Positions 10,660 to 24,300 of a stretch of DNA of 64,000 nucleotides are shown here, piece by piece. Made by a program: the position numbers and the translations under genes. Position 1 is the stretch's first letter. Every line of letters starts with the position of its first letter. The notes beneath the pieces are model-generated. The model saw nothing but the letters and a program-made list of their open reading frames with translations, was not told the origin of the DNA and ran no database searches. This DNA is from Euryodendron excelsum (lineage: Eukaryota > Streptophyta > Magnoliopsida > Ericales > Pentaphylacaceae): the NCBI GenBank assembly GCA_033060915.1, contig CM065379.1:23129318-23193317 (forward strand), read 5' to 3'.

Positions 10660-11286
10660 GGAGTCCCACTCTGTCAGATGTTCACACGCGAGCAGGTAAT
10701 GGAGCTCCCTCTCCCCCTGGGCTCCTCCCTTGGTGGGATCTATTAAAATCAATTTTGATGCTGCTTTCTCATAAGGGGCAATGGTTGTGACAGCTATAGC
10801 TAGAGACCATCTGGGCAATATTTTGTTTGCTAAGGCTTTGAATGGTTGTTCCCTCTCTGCTCTGTCAGCTGAGGCCGAAGCTGTTCGTATGGCCTGTATT
10901 TGGGGCTCATAATTGGATTCAAATCAGGTTGTTTTGGAAGGAGACTCTCAAGTGGTTGTTCATTCGAGCCTCGGTGTTGTCTACCACCCACATTGGTCTA
11001 TCTCTCCTCTCATTAAGGATATCAGATGCCTACTGCGTGTAAATCTGACGTGGTCTATAGCCTTTGTGACTAGGCTGGCGAACGGTCTTGCGCACGAATT
11101 GACTCACTAGGCCTTTAGGCTAAAGTTCTCTAGAGACTTGGCAGCTACTGATCTCCGTCTTCTTGTCAAGGCAGGTGTGGAGCTTGATTCTGGTTTTGTT
11201 GGTTGATTGGTTTTTTGTTTGTCTTGTTCTTAGTTTCCCCTATTCTTCTTCTTTGTATTGTCCTTTGACCTAGCAAAAAAAAAAAA
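10660..11286 (+). mobile_element. 5'-truncated LINE 3' end
   Basis: Contains only the terminal RNase H-like domain, followed by a 3' UTR ending in a 12-base A tail (11275-11286). This is the usual form of a truncated plant L1-type insertion. The left boundary is uncertain, and target duplications are not convincing. Confidence 0.75.
10742..11110 (+). pseudogene. RNase H-like domain (RVT_3 type) of LINE
   Basis: One frame of 123 codons reads IKINFDAAFS, then LSAEAEAVRMA, VVLEGDSQVVV and ANGLAHELTH. These are the successive motifs of the plant LINE RNase H domain. The expected acidic residues (Asp in FDAAF, Glu in AEAEA, Asp in EGDSQ) all remain. Two internal stops, after FDAAFS and after ACIWGS, break it. 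No upstream reverse transcriptase is attached, so this is the tail of a truncated copy. Confidence 0.85.
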
Positions 11287-14200
11287 CAATTATTCATAAC
11301 CGAATTTTTTTTTATTTTATAAAGTAATGTTATATAACCAGAATTTTTGTACAAAATTTGTATAGAATAATTTGATTGTTTGTAGTCCTTTAATTTCAAA
11401 CCAAAACACCAATTATTTTGGCTCACAATTTTAAAATTGCAGCTGTCATTTAATTTTGGTGGAGTTTTCTACAAAGAAAAATTGTAAGGATAAATTTTTG
11501 TTAAATGAGACACTTGGCTTCTATATTACTATGAAATGTATGTACTATATAGGAGTCTTTGAAGTAAATTAAATATTTATGGAGAATATTAATAAAATTT
11601 TAGAAAAAGGTCAAATTAATGGACATTTCTAAAATTATAGATCAAAGTTAAGAGCTTTTAAAAACAAGCATAACTTTTCTCTACCAGGCTATGCTAATTG
11701 GGACAGTACAATAATAGTTGATAGGAAATTTTTGGTATGGGTAGCTGCTTGTTGGCCAATGGTGGTTTGGTCTGTGCCAGCTGCTAGTAACCACTTAATG
11801 CTGCAAGGATATGGATCTACAAGGACAAGCCATGGGAGATGACTGACTAAATTAATTAATTAATTAAGCATTTTGTAAACAAATCCTTGGCATAATCCTT
11901 CGTACATTCATGCATACGTATGTTGAGAAGTAACAAAGCTTTTTTGAGAAGTAAAAAATCAAACCCAAGCGTCGAACCACCAAGTCCATTGGTGGTGGCT
12001 TACTTACTTTCATGTATTATGTTTGGCTTGCTTTTGACAAAACGCAGAGTGCATGGGCTGGAATTGGCTTTAAGACCAAGTATGATTTGGAGATGCCGTC
12101 ACACTTTGGTAGGTACAAAACCTATAGCAAATTTGCAATGTGTGGCCGTATTACCCGAGCTGCCTTGACTATTGCTAGGATAATTTATTTCTGTATAAAT
12201 GCAATTATTCTGATAAATTATAAAAAGACAATTTTGTCCATTCACAAAAAAGAAGAAACTAGTCAAGCAAAAGCCAAAACTATTCTGGCAAAAAGCCCAT
12301 GCTTTAGAAAATGGTAATTTATACACTCATTGTGCCATCCCACTTTAAAACACCATTTTTGCAATTGGATGCTTCTCCGGATTACTCTTCCAGGGTTGCC
12401 ATAGCCTCTGGAGCTCTTTCGGATGGTTGCCAAGTTTCGTGTGATACAAAGGCCGATTGGCCGTTTCGATGTTGCAAAATGCCGATACTAGCCGTTTCAA
12501 AAATGTCTCAAGGGTCGGAAGAAACAATATGCTATAAGCCCCCAAATCGAGACTTGGATAGAGAGTGACATATGTGCCAACCAGTCCCGTGTGCTTGCAC
12601 CATGCTCAATTCCTGCGAAGTTTCATGTGGTGTGTAAGTGGTAATATTATTTCTGAAAAACAGAAAAAAAATAGGATGCATGCAAAGAAAAGACCATGAC
12701 CTTCCCATTTTGATTGAGACATGATTAAAATTGACACAAACATGGTGACTGCAGCAAGCAAAAAAGCTAAAAGTTAAATGGTCACAGCGTTAGATTATAC
12801 CTATCTTAACCATATTGAGACATAAATATACCAAATTAACAAAAATAAATAAATGCGTATAAAGAACGATACTCAAACCTCTGAACCCACACCACGCCCC
12901 CACCCCCACCCCAAGCCCCAAGGCTAGATTCCAAGAAAGCTGGAAAATAAAATCTGAAATGCCCAAACGTACCAACCAAAGCGAGCATGGGAGCCAAAAC
13001 TGAAAAGGTTAGAAATCCACCACAAAGCACATAAAAACACCTACACAGAGGGTAACTAAGCTAACAAGAGCTAGGGGAGCCAAAGTGAGCCAAACCCACC
13101 AAACGATGTAAGGAGAAATTTTTGTAAAATCCCACTCATTCCCCCGGCAGCCTACCTCTCCACCATGGACCTTCCAAATCTGTGTACATTTTGTTAAAAT
13201 CCCACTCATTCGTTAATCTCATAGAGAACGACCCTCACCAACTTACATTCCAAATATTTTCAAAGTTAACCCACAAAACAAAGGCCAAAGAAACTCCCAT
13301 CTCTTTGTCAGCAAGCTATTTCAGGTATCTGTTGTAGCTTTTTACCACGAGCTCTTCACTGCCAATTGTTCGCTGCATGCAGAGCAAACAGTAGTTTTAG
13401 CATATATTGATAAGAAACGGAAGCAAGCATGCGATACAAAAAAAAAGGAGGAAGAAGAAGAAGCAAGAATAGGCAGCAATTAAAAGGGGCATTAAACAAG
13501 TTATAGAATAGTTGAATCAGAAATTAATACTCAAGCATCAGATGGAGATTGACTCCAATCAGAGACTATTCTTCCAATTTTCCCTTTTAACCTCCAGCTA
13601 AAATGCAAGGATAAAAGCCCACTGCTGTGTTCCAGACTTCTCCTTTTCACAATAATCACAGCTCTATAGTACTCATTACAAAAGGTTCTAGCATTTCTCT
13701 CCTTTCTGATGGAGTAAACAGAAGCAACAAGGCACTGTTTCAGGATATTTTACTGCATAGCCACGCCTTGTTGCCCCATAAACAAAATCTGGCCATGCCC
13801 TTCCTTTGCCAGTCTATGGCTATAGAATTAGGAGATGGAAAATGCATCAAATTCAAACTGAGACATAATAAGTTCAAAGTGGGTTTTAACTAATTCAAGG
13901 GAACAACAGTACATACCAACAAATTTCACGCCTGTACCAGGTGTCCTTAAACTTGGTTGATGCACTCAACATGTAAAAGGCAACTACTCATCATTCATAA
14001 AACTAGTTGAGATTACACAATCTCTTCCTGCATGATACATGAATCCGTTAGAACGCACGGAAAACAAAGCATGAATACCCAAAAAAAGGGGGAACAAATT
14101 TAACGTTGTCAATCATTTGATATTCTCCTTAGAAACTCACAAACCTTCGTTATTCTAGTTCCATGCATAAGCAATAAGCATAAATGTATGAGCAGACTCT

Positions 14201-15023
14201 TTAAAGGTTTCTAAACAAAATATGGTGGAAAATAAGAATCCAAAACATGGAGAGACAATGGGGTAAAACCTTTCATCTCATGGAAGTCAGAATGATGTAA
14301 TTATAATATACAGGACTTTCTTTGATCAGCGCCTGGAATGTTTGATAAAATTTATTGGTGCCAGTTTGAACACTTCAAATCATTTTGCCTTCAATTAGTT
14401 CAATATGTTAATAATGATGTTTGCATAAGTTTTTTCCGTGCTTGATGTGCACAGATTAAAACTTGTATACATCCATGTTTCACACAATGTGCCCATGCAG
14501 GGAATGGAGAGAGAAAATTTTCCCTAATAGAGCAACGACGAATACTTACTGATTTTGTGTGGGAATTAAACATGTACATTTTAATGAGAGTATCGAGGCT
14601 ACTGATGTTTAAATGCCTTAAATGGTCTGAACATGGAGAGGTTTAGTAATTATAATGAACATTACATCTCAATGATTTCCCGGGAAGAAGCATTGTGAAA
14701 AGAACATGAAGATCCCACGAAAATCAGGCGACGATGGACAAACCTACTAGGGATGACATGGGATTGACAATCATTTCCTTAAGGAAAAAAGAACCAATGA
14801 CAACCTCAACAAACCATGTACATATAGGTGGGGTTGGCTCACGTTCAGAGATTTAAATTCCCCATTTTATTGTCTTTCTGTGTTGTTAGTGTACTCCAAA
14901 TGTAATGGTTTTCAATTCCATGTTTTACAGGGTGCAATGGCACAAACAAAACAGGGTTCCACAAACAAAAGGAGGGAACAAATTCAGATCGAGATACTTG
15001 AACGTAAGACCTCCCAGAACAAG
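11287..15023. other. Intergenic, no recognised gene
   Basis: AT-rich DNA with only short ORFs that show no domain I recognise. A short direct repeat, AAAATCCCACTCATTC, occurs near 13116 and 13197. A C-rich stretch lies near 12892-12918. This could hold the unrecognised 3' end of the aldolase gene or its UTR, but nothing in the sequence demonstrates that. Confidence 0.5.
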
Positions 15024-15490
15024 ATCTCAGATACCATGTTACCAAGTGTCCTAGTCATGTCTGGAGGAGTCATCTCTCTCTCTTTATGACTGGTCAAAGT
15101 CCGAATCCCTCCAACGAGGATGGGACTAGCCACCTTGATGGACCCTCAACTCTAACCAATATTTCACAGACCCTGGTGATTCATACAATGAGACTTCCCT
15201 CAAGTCGACTCAACAACACTCCAAACACCCCACCCTCCCCTGAATATACCGAGTGAATAATGGTTCACTTGGTCATAGGACCTCTCAACCAAGCCGAGAA
15301 AGGCCTGAGCGTTCCCCGAGGCCCTTTCAAGTTTGCCTGTCTAACCCAAGATTAAGGCACCACGTACATTAGCCTCCACCTTCAGATGAAGGGTTATGTG
15401 GCGAGCTCTAATTAGTCCAAGTGGCCTACTTGTTGAGATGACATGGCCAAGGTGGCTTGCCATGTGGACTCATGGGCCCATGTATCTACA
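15024..15490 (-). mobile_element. Possible LTR plus primer-binding site
   Basis: Read on the minus strand, a 453-base segment starts TGTAGATACATGG (15490) and ends TTGGTAACA (15038). TGGTATCTGAGATC follows directly, close to the initiator-Met tRNA primer site TGGTATCAGAGC. No second LTR was found, so this is only a candidate TRIM or LTR fragment. Confidence 0.35.
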
Positions 15491-16657
15491 GAAATAAACA
15501 AACCAACTAACAGAGAAATTATTGCGATTGACATAATAATCCGAAAAGATAAACAAAAAGGATGAGCTCAAAGTAAAATCCATGGACTTTAGAGTGAAAA
15601 AACTTGTCGGACTATAGCTTTGCTAAAGTAAGTATTAACCTAATACTATGATAATAGTGACTATAGCTTAGTGCATTCACAATGTATGTCAAGTAAAGTA
15701 AAGTAAAACAATCACACAATTGACATACAATATTTTGTGTGGAAAACCCTGGGCTAGGGTAAAAAATCACTTGTCTAATTCGTCAGACAAAACCAAGCAC
15801 TAATCCAAATGTTAAACGGTTACCAGATCACATACAACCAAAACCCCAACATTGACTCCTCGATTCTTCCGGTTGCCTTGAAATTGCTTGACTCCTTGAT
15901 TCACCGTTACCGTGCTTGATCACTGCACAATTCCATTAGTACAGGTTTCTGCCTTGAACTCCTTCTAGACATCAACTATTCAATGGTGAATAAGTTAATT
16001 GATGCTAAGAATAAATGATGAGAGATCTTGATTGCTTAGAGAAATCTCCTTAAGCGTTTCGATGAAAGCTGCTCTCATTCTAGAACTTGGAAACTCGTGC
16101 CCCTTATATAGATAGGTTAAAACCATGCAAAACACGCTTTCTAAAACTAAAAACCTTGCACGTCTCAATGGAGCCAGAGGTGACGAAGGCCAAAGTTGGC
16201 TAGCACGAGAAGGTGGCGACAAGTGGCAAAGCTCTCAGGAACTTGATATATTGCTAGAGCTAGATGTGGCAAGAGGTGGTCACACACTACTTTGCCAGGA
16301 CCTATTTATTGCTAGAGCCACAGGTGGCCAAAGGTGCTACGGACCAAACCTTCTTCCTTAGCCTCTGAATAGATAATCTAACCATTTCTTAACACTATGC
16401 TTGAATGAATTAAACTTTACAGAAAATTTTCATCAACTTCTATCCCTGAATGCTTGTGATAAAAACCCTTTTACCCCAATTATACGGAATTAAAGGCAAT
16501 CACGAAATTAGCTAATTACATAATTTTACACAGAGTTATGGACGAGAATACAGACTAATTTCCATTTCTCAAACCAAAGTCATTAATCGCCGCACTTGTT
16601 GATTTAATGTCCAAGGAAAACTTAGCTATATGAATACAACAATTAAATCATGATATC
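15491..16657. other. Intergenic, no recognised feature
   Basis: Only short ORFs and no motif. A phrase with GACTATAGCTT recurs near 15612 and 15659. Nothing else was found. Confidence 0.5.
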
Positions 16658-16900
16658 ATCCTTGTTGCTTCCACAAAGGAGGTGACATGACATCGACTCC
16701 AAACTTCATCACCAACTCTATGAACCCAACAACACCTGTGCTTCATCGCCATAAATCTCAAGGCTAATTTTCCTCCCATCCTTGTTGCTTCTTAACAAAG
16801 AAGGTGAAATGATCAATTCAAAAATTCATCTCCAATTCTGTGCACCCAGACTTCAAATTATGAAACTCTCAATGCTTCATCGCAATAAAACTCGAGATTA
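16658..16900. repeat. 120-bp direct repeat, two copies
   Basis: ATCCTTGTTGCTT starts at 16658 and at 16778. Each is followed by an AAAGRAGGTGA block, an AACTTCATC/AAATTCATC block and GCTTCATCGC. The copies are moderately diverged. Confidence 0.7.
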
Positions 16901-18088
16901 ACGGTCTTCCTCATAATTAAGACAGATAAGATATTTCAGGTTAAGAGAAGCAAGAAACAAAATTTCTATTTGTTTTCATCGAAACAGTCGAAATGTTTCC
17001 GTTTCCTAGGAAACTGAAATGAAACATTAGTAAAATAATGAAACACTATTATTATGATCAAATCATACTGGAACATAGAAAAATGCACCACAACACAACG
17101 GTAAATACCGAAACAATAAGTTGTACTAACTTGAATTTAAAATTTTTATAAATGTTATACAATTTTCATACAAAAGATTGAATTTTACTATTTTAATATT
17201 TGTCACTTTTGAAATGTTTCCGAAACGTTTCCGTTTTCGACCCAACCGAAGCAACCCCTCGAAACGAAATTTTAATCCTTGAGAAGATTGATTGGTTTTC
17301 AAAAAATGAGCTTGATGACTTCATTTGTTCCAATTTAGTGTATGAGTGTCTCATAAATCTAATTCTAGTTTTTGGAGTCAAAAAATAGTTTCTTCTTTCA
17401 ATGTAATTTAAAATTTTCCTTGCTATTTGACTTTTTCTATGTTACAGCTATACTTGACACTTGAGTTGAGCCAAGAATTGGATCAGGTTAATGGGTCTTC
17501 CTGTCATGGGTATTATCCTAAGGAATTGACCTAGAAATCTGTGACTATAAAAAACAGTCTTAAGTGATTGACATTTACAGGCACTTAGCAGTCAATATTA
17601 CACCAAATCAGAAAAAGTACTTGTTTAGTGGGACCTAATAAGCTAAAAAAATCTATTAAGTATATGTTGCAACCATGACTCTACCAGTTTAGGGAATACT
17701 TGGAAGAATAAATTATTCTTTGAACCTTCTCCTTCTATGTGGGCTTAATCCTTAAGAGCCATAGCTTGTGGGTTGGAGACTTGCTTGCAAAAAGTTATAG
17801 ACGTTGATCTTGAATTAAATTTGCAAATTTTTGGCCTTGGAACCAAGTATTTCTGATCCATCATTGATTTGGACACTGGATCTCGAATCTGGCTATGTCA
17901 GAGAGAGAGCAAGAGAAGGGGCCTACGGGTGAAAATAACCAAGTTGGAATCCTTTTGAGGCCTTTTTATGTCCGGCATGGTTGAACTACCTCTGCACTTT
18001 GTTAAGAAATGAAAAAGGCACATTTCTTTTGCCAGCATTTTAACCTGGAAAGGATTCATGTGGGCTTCATTTACTAAAATTTTTCTCT
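16901..18088. other. Downstream region of aldolase gene, unresolved
   Basis: No confident exon. GTTTCC and CGAAAC blocks occur in opposite orientation near 16980-17010 and 17210-17270, and may be the arms of an old TIR element. A terminal coding exon and polyadenylation site of the aldolase gene may lie here but cannot be fixed by eye. Confidence 0.4.
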
Positions 18089-18200
18089 TCATCCTTTGTG
18101 GTAAAATTTGCTAGCACTTGACATAATAGCAATAATATTAATGAAAAAATTATCTGATAGCCAACAAAAATCATATGCAACAGGCAACTCAAACTCACAC

Positions 18201-18351
18201 CTTTGTACAGCTTCATTGCCCTGCAAAGCTGCAAGCTGTGCAAGTTGATATATTAGATCGAAATTTCTTTGATTCATAGCCTCTTTATCAAATATAGCAT
18301 CTGACAGGACAACTGATGATGCTCCCTGGGTGATGTATTCCCCTATTAAAT
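18201..18351 (-). CDS. Aldolase exon 9
   Basis: Acceptor GATGCAG|ATTTAA restores the split Asp codon and reads [20 protein letters not shown] through [11 protein letters not shown], the last strand and C-terminal helix. It either splices at CAAAG|GTGTGAG or runs on in frame for 36 more codons to a stop at 18089-18091. That extension has no family resemblance, so splicing is more likely. Confidence 0.85.
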
Positions 18352-21300
18352 CTGCATCAAATTCCAAGCATATCTTCATTCAGTTTTTCTTGGCAAGTTA
18401 TCTTCATCAGCTCACAACAGAAATCCTAGAAATTGTTAATCTCAAACAAAATAAAGGTAAAGACAGGATTTAGAGGTGAAATTTTAACTATTACAAGGCC
18501 ATGAGGCATACATAGTTATTAGAAATAATAATAAATGTTATTGGGTACTTCTTTTCACAAAAAAACCCTGGTATAGATACATATGCACCCGTGCCAAATA
18601 TGAAAAATAGCACACATGCTTGAAACCCCTCAGGCTCCTCTGAATTGAAAGCAACTAAGTTATCAGTGAGAGCACTGTTAGTTTCAATCCGTTTTTGAAA
18701 CCGCTCAGGCTCTTCTGAATTGAAAGCAACAAATTCATGACTCACTAGAGAAAGGAGTAATTACAAAAATGCTCTTGAACTATGACTCATACCACTATAC
18801 CCCCTAAACTCTAAAATGTTTACCAATTTATATTAATTAGCACCTTCTGTCTACAATCCATTAGGAAAGTTGATGAAAAATTGTCATGTGACTTGCACAT
18901 GTTCACAAAAGTGTAGTTTAATATCTAAATGGACCTCTCTAATTATAGTAATTGTCTAATAACTAAAATGCTTCTCGGAATAACTGTAATATCTCGAACT
19001 TTTATTATCTGAATTAACGTGAATTTTCTTAAATTATATATTATTCTAATGTGCTTTTGGGTCAAGATAATCAATGATAATGCATATTGTAACATATGTT
19101 CCTAGTATGAGACATATGGGATTAATTCTCACGTGTATCTCCTAATTACATACACCCATAATACACACACACACACAAACACACACACAACTGCCATAGA
19201 AGAAGAAGAAGAAGAAGAAGAAGAAGAAGAAGAAGAAGAGAGGTTGAAGAGCTAAACACAAGCTTGGAAGCCATTGTTGGAGCTTGGAAAGCTTAAGAGA
19301 GAAATGTATGAACTTCAAACCTTGTATATGTTTGTGTGTATGTGTGTTATAGTTGTGTTGGATAACTCCTTTCAGTCCCAATTAGTTGGATTTTGAGAGT
19401 TTGTAAACTTCCATAGATGGATTGAGAGTTGGTGTTGAAAACCCCCAAATTTGTGCATGTTGGGTTTGGAGATTCAAACCCTAGATCCCTTTGATTTGCT
19501 TGTTAGTTTAGCTTCATTTTGAGATATTGTAGTCTTTTGGGATTAATATTTGAACCCTAGAAGTATTGGTGGAGTTTGGAGTGGTTTGGATTCTGAAATC
19601 TAAAGCTTGGAGAACCCATTTTCAAACCAAAATGTGCAAGGATCATTAAGACAGTGTGTATTATCATCTTGACGGTCAGTTTTGAAGTTTGGGGTGACCA
19701 CGGGTCATTAGGACGCAGCATTCATCATCCTAAAGATGGTATTTTTGGAGATGTCGAGCTCTCGGGTCATCCTGACGCTCTGTTAACGCAGTTGCCTAAC
19801 AGCTCTAATACTGTTTTGTAAAATAGACATAACTTGTTTTAGAAAACTCGGATTGATACACCTTTCTACCCATATAAATTTTGTACTCTAATTCCTTATA
19901 AATTGATATATATTGAATTTTAAAGTTGACCCAAAATTTCTATCAGTAGCATTGTTTTTTAGAATTTTAGTCCATTTTTCACGGGACATAACTTCTTTAT
20001 CCGAAATGTATTTTCGACCTATGACCTATCAAATTAAAGGTCTTTAAGCCTATTTTCAAGTGAACTTGACTTAGAATGTAGTCTCATTTTTCTAATGAGA
20101 ATGAGATGCATTGAATTAACCGGTGTTGAGGGATCAATGTTTTAAACCTCAACTTTTATGTTCTTACATTGCATTAGAGTCTTGTGCTTGATACTTCTAT
20201 GTACTCTATGTGTAGAAATATCCTTGTTTAGCACAAATCCTCAAAGATAGAGGTGAGTACTGATATGCCATGAGTAAAAACTTTATTACTTTTCAATATT
20301 TTCAAGTTCAATTACATTTCATGCATTACTTTCTGTGATTTCTACGCATCAATGACTATGTTTATATATAAATGTTATGCTTCAAAATATAAGCTTTACC
20401 TATGTTATGAAATGAGAACCCATGAGTTAGAATGTTCATATGAAATAGATGCAAGATTTTCCCAATGTATGCTGCCAACTCGAGATCTTTCGTGGCAAGA
20501 CCTTAAACTAGTGACAATGATCTTACGGTAGGGGATGTGAAATAAATTGTCGCTATATTCGGGAGACGTCCTACGGCCTAAAGAGCCCTATGTATGACCT
20601 TTACGGTGACTAATGCGGAGTCTAGTTCTGATGTCGGGTTATAGCACACTTACGTTTTAAAACGAGAACTATGATATGTTCGAATGCTTTATGACAAGTT
20701 ATGAAATGCCATATCAAGAATAATATTAAGTTGCATCTCTCCTAACGATACCATGTTTTGGAATGTTGAAGCGTTTCAAATAATGTTTATGTTACCTATA
20801 TTTCCAAACCTACTATTTATACGTTTACAAGTTTATACACTTATGCACAAATATTTATCGATTGTTATACGTTAGATATATATGCTAGTCCACGGTATTT
20901 TCATGCTCGTGCATCATTGTTATTTACTAAGCATTAGTTTACGTTTTCTCAAATGTTTTCAAGTAGCCAATCCGGAAGGTCCTAAAAGGAGGCCATATAT
21001 CGATTTTTTAGCTACAGCCCACAGGCCTATGTTATGTTATGTTATGTTATGTGTATTTGGACTGGACCCCAATATTTTGTAATATTATAAATGATATAAC
21101 CATGGCAGCCTCGAATAGGCCCATATGTATGTTTATGTTTTGGATTAGGCACGACTCTACCATAAATGACACAAGTTATGTTTTAAACTATAAAAATTCT
21201 ACTTTCGCAATTATGTATCATTTTAAATGATTATGCACAGGTGTTCAACTGGTTTACGTAATGCGGCGTTGGGTAACCTTGCTACCAACCAGTCATGTAC

Positions 21301-24300
21301 CCTAAATCCGCATAGGCAGAGTTACAGGGCGTGACAGCGTGGTATCAGAGCAATTGGTTGACACTATCTAAATAGAATTCTAAGCTGACTTGTATATGTG
21401 CTATATATATGTATATGTATACTACGTGAGTAATGACGTGCCAAGGTGTATTACATATCGTAATATGTTATGTGCTTGACTGTTTGTTTGATTACGTAGA
21501 GCTAATCATGCCGTCAAAAGAAAAAGATCGTAGAGGAGCCAGAGAGACTGAAGATTGCATGGATCGTATTGAGAGGGTCTTGGCTGGGCTTCTTCAAGTG
21601 GCCCAAGATGTTCACAGTAACACCACGAACATGCCAAAGCCGCCTGTGGTTCAAGCACCAAGGGTGAAAGCAGTGGCCCGTGTCACCAATAAACAACTTC
21701 AACAGTTGAAGCCCCCGACTTTTCAAGGCACTCCTGATCCCATGGCCGCAAAGTTTTGGCTTTTGGAAATTGTGAGAGTGTTTGAAGTGCTGCCTTGCAC
21801 AGAAGAACAGAAGATGACTTTTGCCACTTTTACCTTTGAAGGCGCCACACTAGTTTGTTGGATACTGAAGAAGGCAACGAAACCATAGTGGCTGGGACCT
21901 AGATTTTAGGAAGTGTTCAATGAAGAATATTTTCCCGAGACTGTAAGAGACCTAAAAACTACCGAGTTCCTTAGTTTGACGCAAGGAGACATGACTGTGG
22001 CAAAGTATGATGCCAAGTTCATGAAGTTGTCACGATATGCCCCACACATATTATCAGAGAATCGCAAGGCAAGAAAGTTTGAGGTGAGATTACGATGAAA
22101 CATTGGCAACAAAGTGAAAATCTTACGACTGGGAACTTGCCAAGAAGTTGTACAACAAGCTGTAATCGCCGAAAAGGCAAACGATGATATAGCACAATAC
22201 CAAGAGAAGCATAAGAAGAGGTCCGAAAGTAACGAAAGCAAAGGGCAAAGTTCAAAGAGACAGAGTTTAGAATCTTCTAGTGGGAATTCATCTACACCAT
22301 GGGAAAACACCGTGAATCGAGAGGGCGATTTGACTAATGTGGGACCGACATGTCTTACTTGTCAGAAGAAACATTGGGAACCATGCTATGCTAGAAGTAG
22401 AGCTTGTTATAGGTGTGGCCAAATGGGGCACCAAGTGAAGGACTGTCTAAGGAAGAGCAAAGCACAAGGATCTAGTGTATCAGTTTCAGTAGCAGTACAA
22501 CAACCTACATCCAAAAGGAGGAATGGTCAATCACGGCAAGGCCGAGCTTTCGCACTTACCTTGGGAAACACCCCAGCTACCGACTCTGTAGTGTCAAGTA
22601 TACTTCCTATTTATGGTCGACCTACACACATCCTTATTGATTCTATTTCCACACATTCATTTATCTCATACCTTTTTGTTCAATATTTGCATACATCTCC
22701 GGTACCTCTTAATTATGTTTTGACTGTATCGTTGCCATTAAGAGATTCCATGTTATGTGATAGGATTTACAATTCTTGTGAGGTTCTTGTTAACGATGTG
22801 CCCATGTTTGTAAATCTTATACCTTTAGAAATGCACGACTTTGATGTCATATTAGGAATGGTTTGGTTGTCGTCTCAACGTGCTATCATTGATTGTGAAC
22901 TTCAATAAATCATGTTTGATTCTTCTGCCCGTTCGGAGCTTGTATTCGAGGGAGTTGGTGTAGTGCCTCCACCTTATCTCATTTCATCCATGCAAGTACA
23001 TCATTTAATTCAAAAAGGAAATCGTGTATTCTTGTGTAGCGTTGTTGCCACACACATTTCCCCGCCATCCTTGGAAGATATCCATGTTGTCCGGAAATTT
23101 CCTGATGTCTTCCCTGATGAGTTACCTGGTTCCTTAGTGGATCAAAAAATTGAGTTTAATATTGATCTTAATCCAGGTACTATACCTATTTTTAAAGCTT
23201 CTTACCGTATGTCCCCTCTAGAGTTGAAAGAGTTGAAAGTTCAACTCCAAGACTTCTTGGAAAAGGGTTCTATTCGTCCTAGTGTCTCACCCTAGGGTGC
23301 TTCCATGTTATTTGCGAAAAAGAAAGATGACACCATAAGATTGTGTATCGTCTACTGAGAATTGAACTAGGTCACCATCAAGGACAAATACCCATTGCCA
23401 AAAGTGGATGATTTATTTGATCAGCTTCAAGGCGCCCAAGTATTTTTGAAGATTGACCTAAGGTCCGGTTATCACCACCTAAAGGTCAAGGCTAGTGATG
23501 TGGAGAAGACTGTTTTCCAAACCAAATATGGTCATTATGAATTTCTGGTTAGGCCGTTCGGAGTTACTAATGCATCTGCAGCATTCATGAATTTGATGAA
23601 TCAGGTTTTCAAACCCTTCCTTGATGATTTTGTTATTATGTTTATTAATGATATCTTGGTGTACTCTAGGAGCACCACTTAGGGATGGTCCTCTAGACTC
23701 TATAAGACAGGAGACTATATGCCAAATTGAAGAAGTGTGAATTCTGACTACCAAGTGTAGTATTTTCGGGACAGATCATCAGCATGAATAGAGTGTCCGT
23801 TGATCCTTCGAAGGTTGAAGCCGTTGTGGATTAGCCAAGACCGACGAATGTGACCGAAGTTAAAAGTTTCATAGGTTTAGTTGGATACTACCAAAGATTT
23901 GTAAGTCATTTCTCCAAGATTGCAACTCTTTTAATGCAGCTCACTCGGAAGAACACAACATTTGAATGGAATGAGAAGAGGGAACGGAGTTTTCAAGAAC
24001 TGAAGAACTGATTGGTGTCCGCACCAATTCTAGCCTTGCCTTCCAAGATTAACGAGTTTTCCATCTACAATGACGCTTCGCATAGAGGATTGGGATGTGT
24101 GTTGATGCAGCATAACAAAGTGATTACATATGCCTCGAGACAATAGAGACTGCATAAGAATTACCCAACCCATTATCTTGAATTAGTAGCTTTGGTGTTT
24201 GCTTTGAAGATTTGGTGCCACTATTTGTACGGAGTCACATGTGAGATTTTCACCGACCACAAGAGTTTGAAGTATCTTTTCAAACAGAAAAAGCTGAACA

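Noticed and set aside
12012..12317. 101-residue plus-strand ORF
   Set aside because: No domain, no codon-use signal, low complexity toward the end, and overlapping ORFs in other frames of similar length.
16125..16361. 78-residue plus-strand ORF and 75-residue minus-strand ORF
   Set aside because: Mutual shadows with no recognisable domain.
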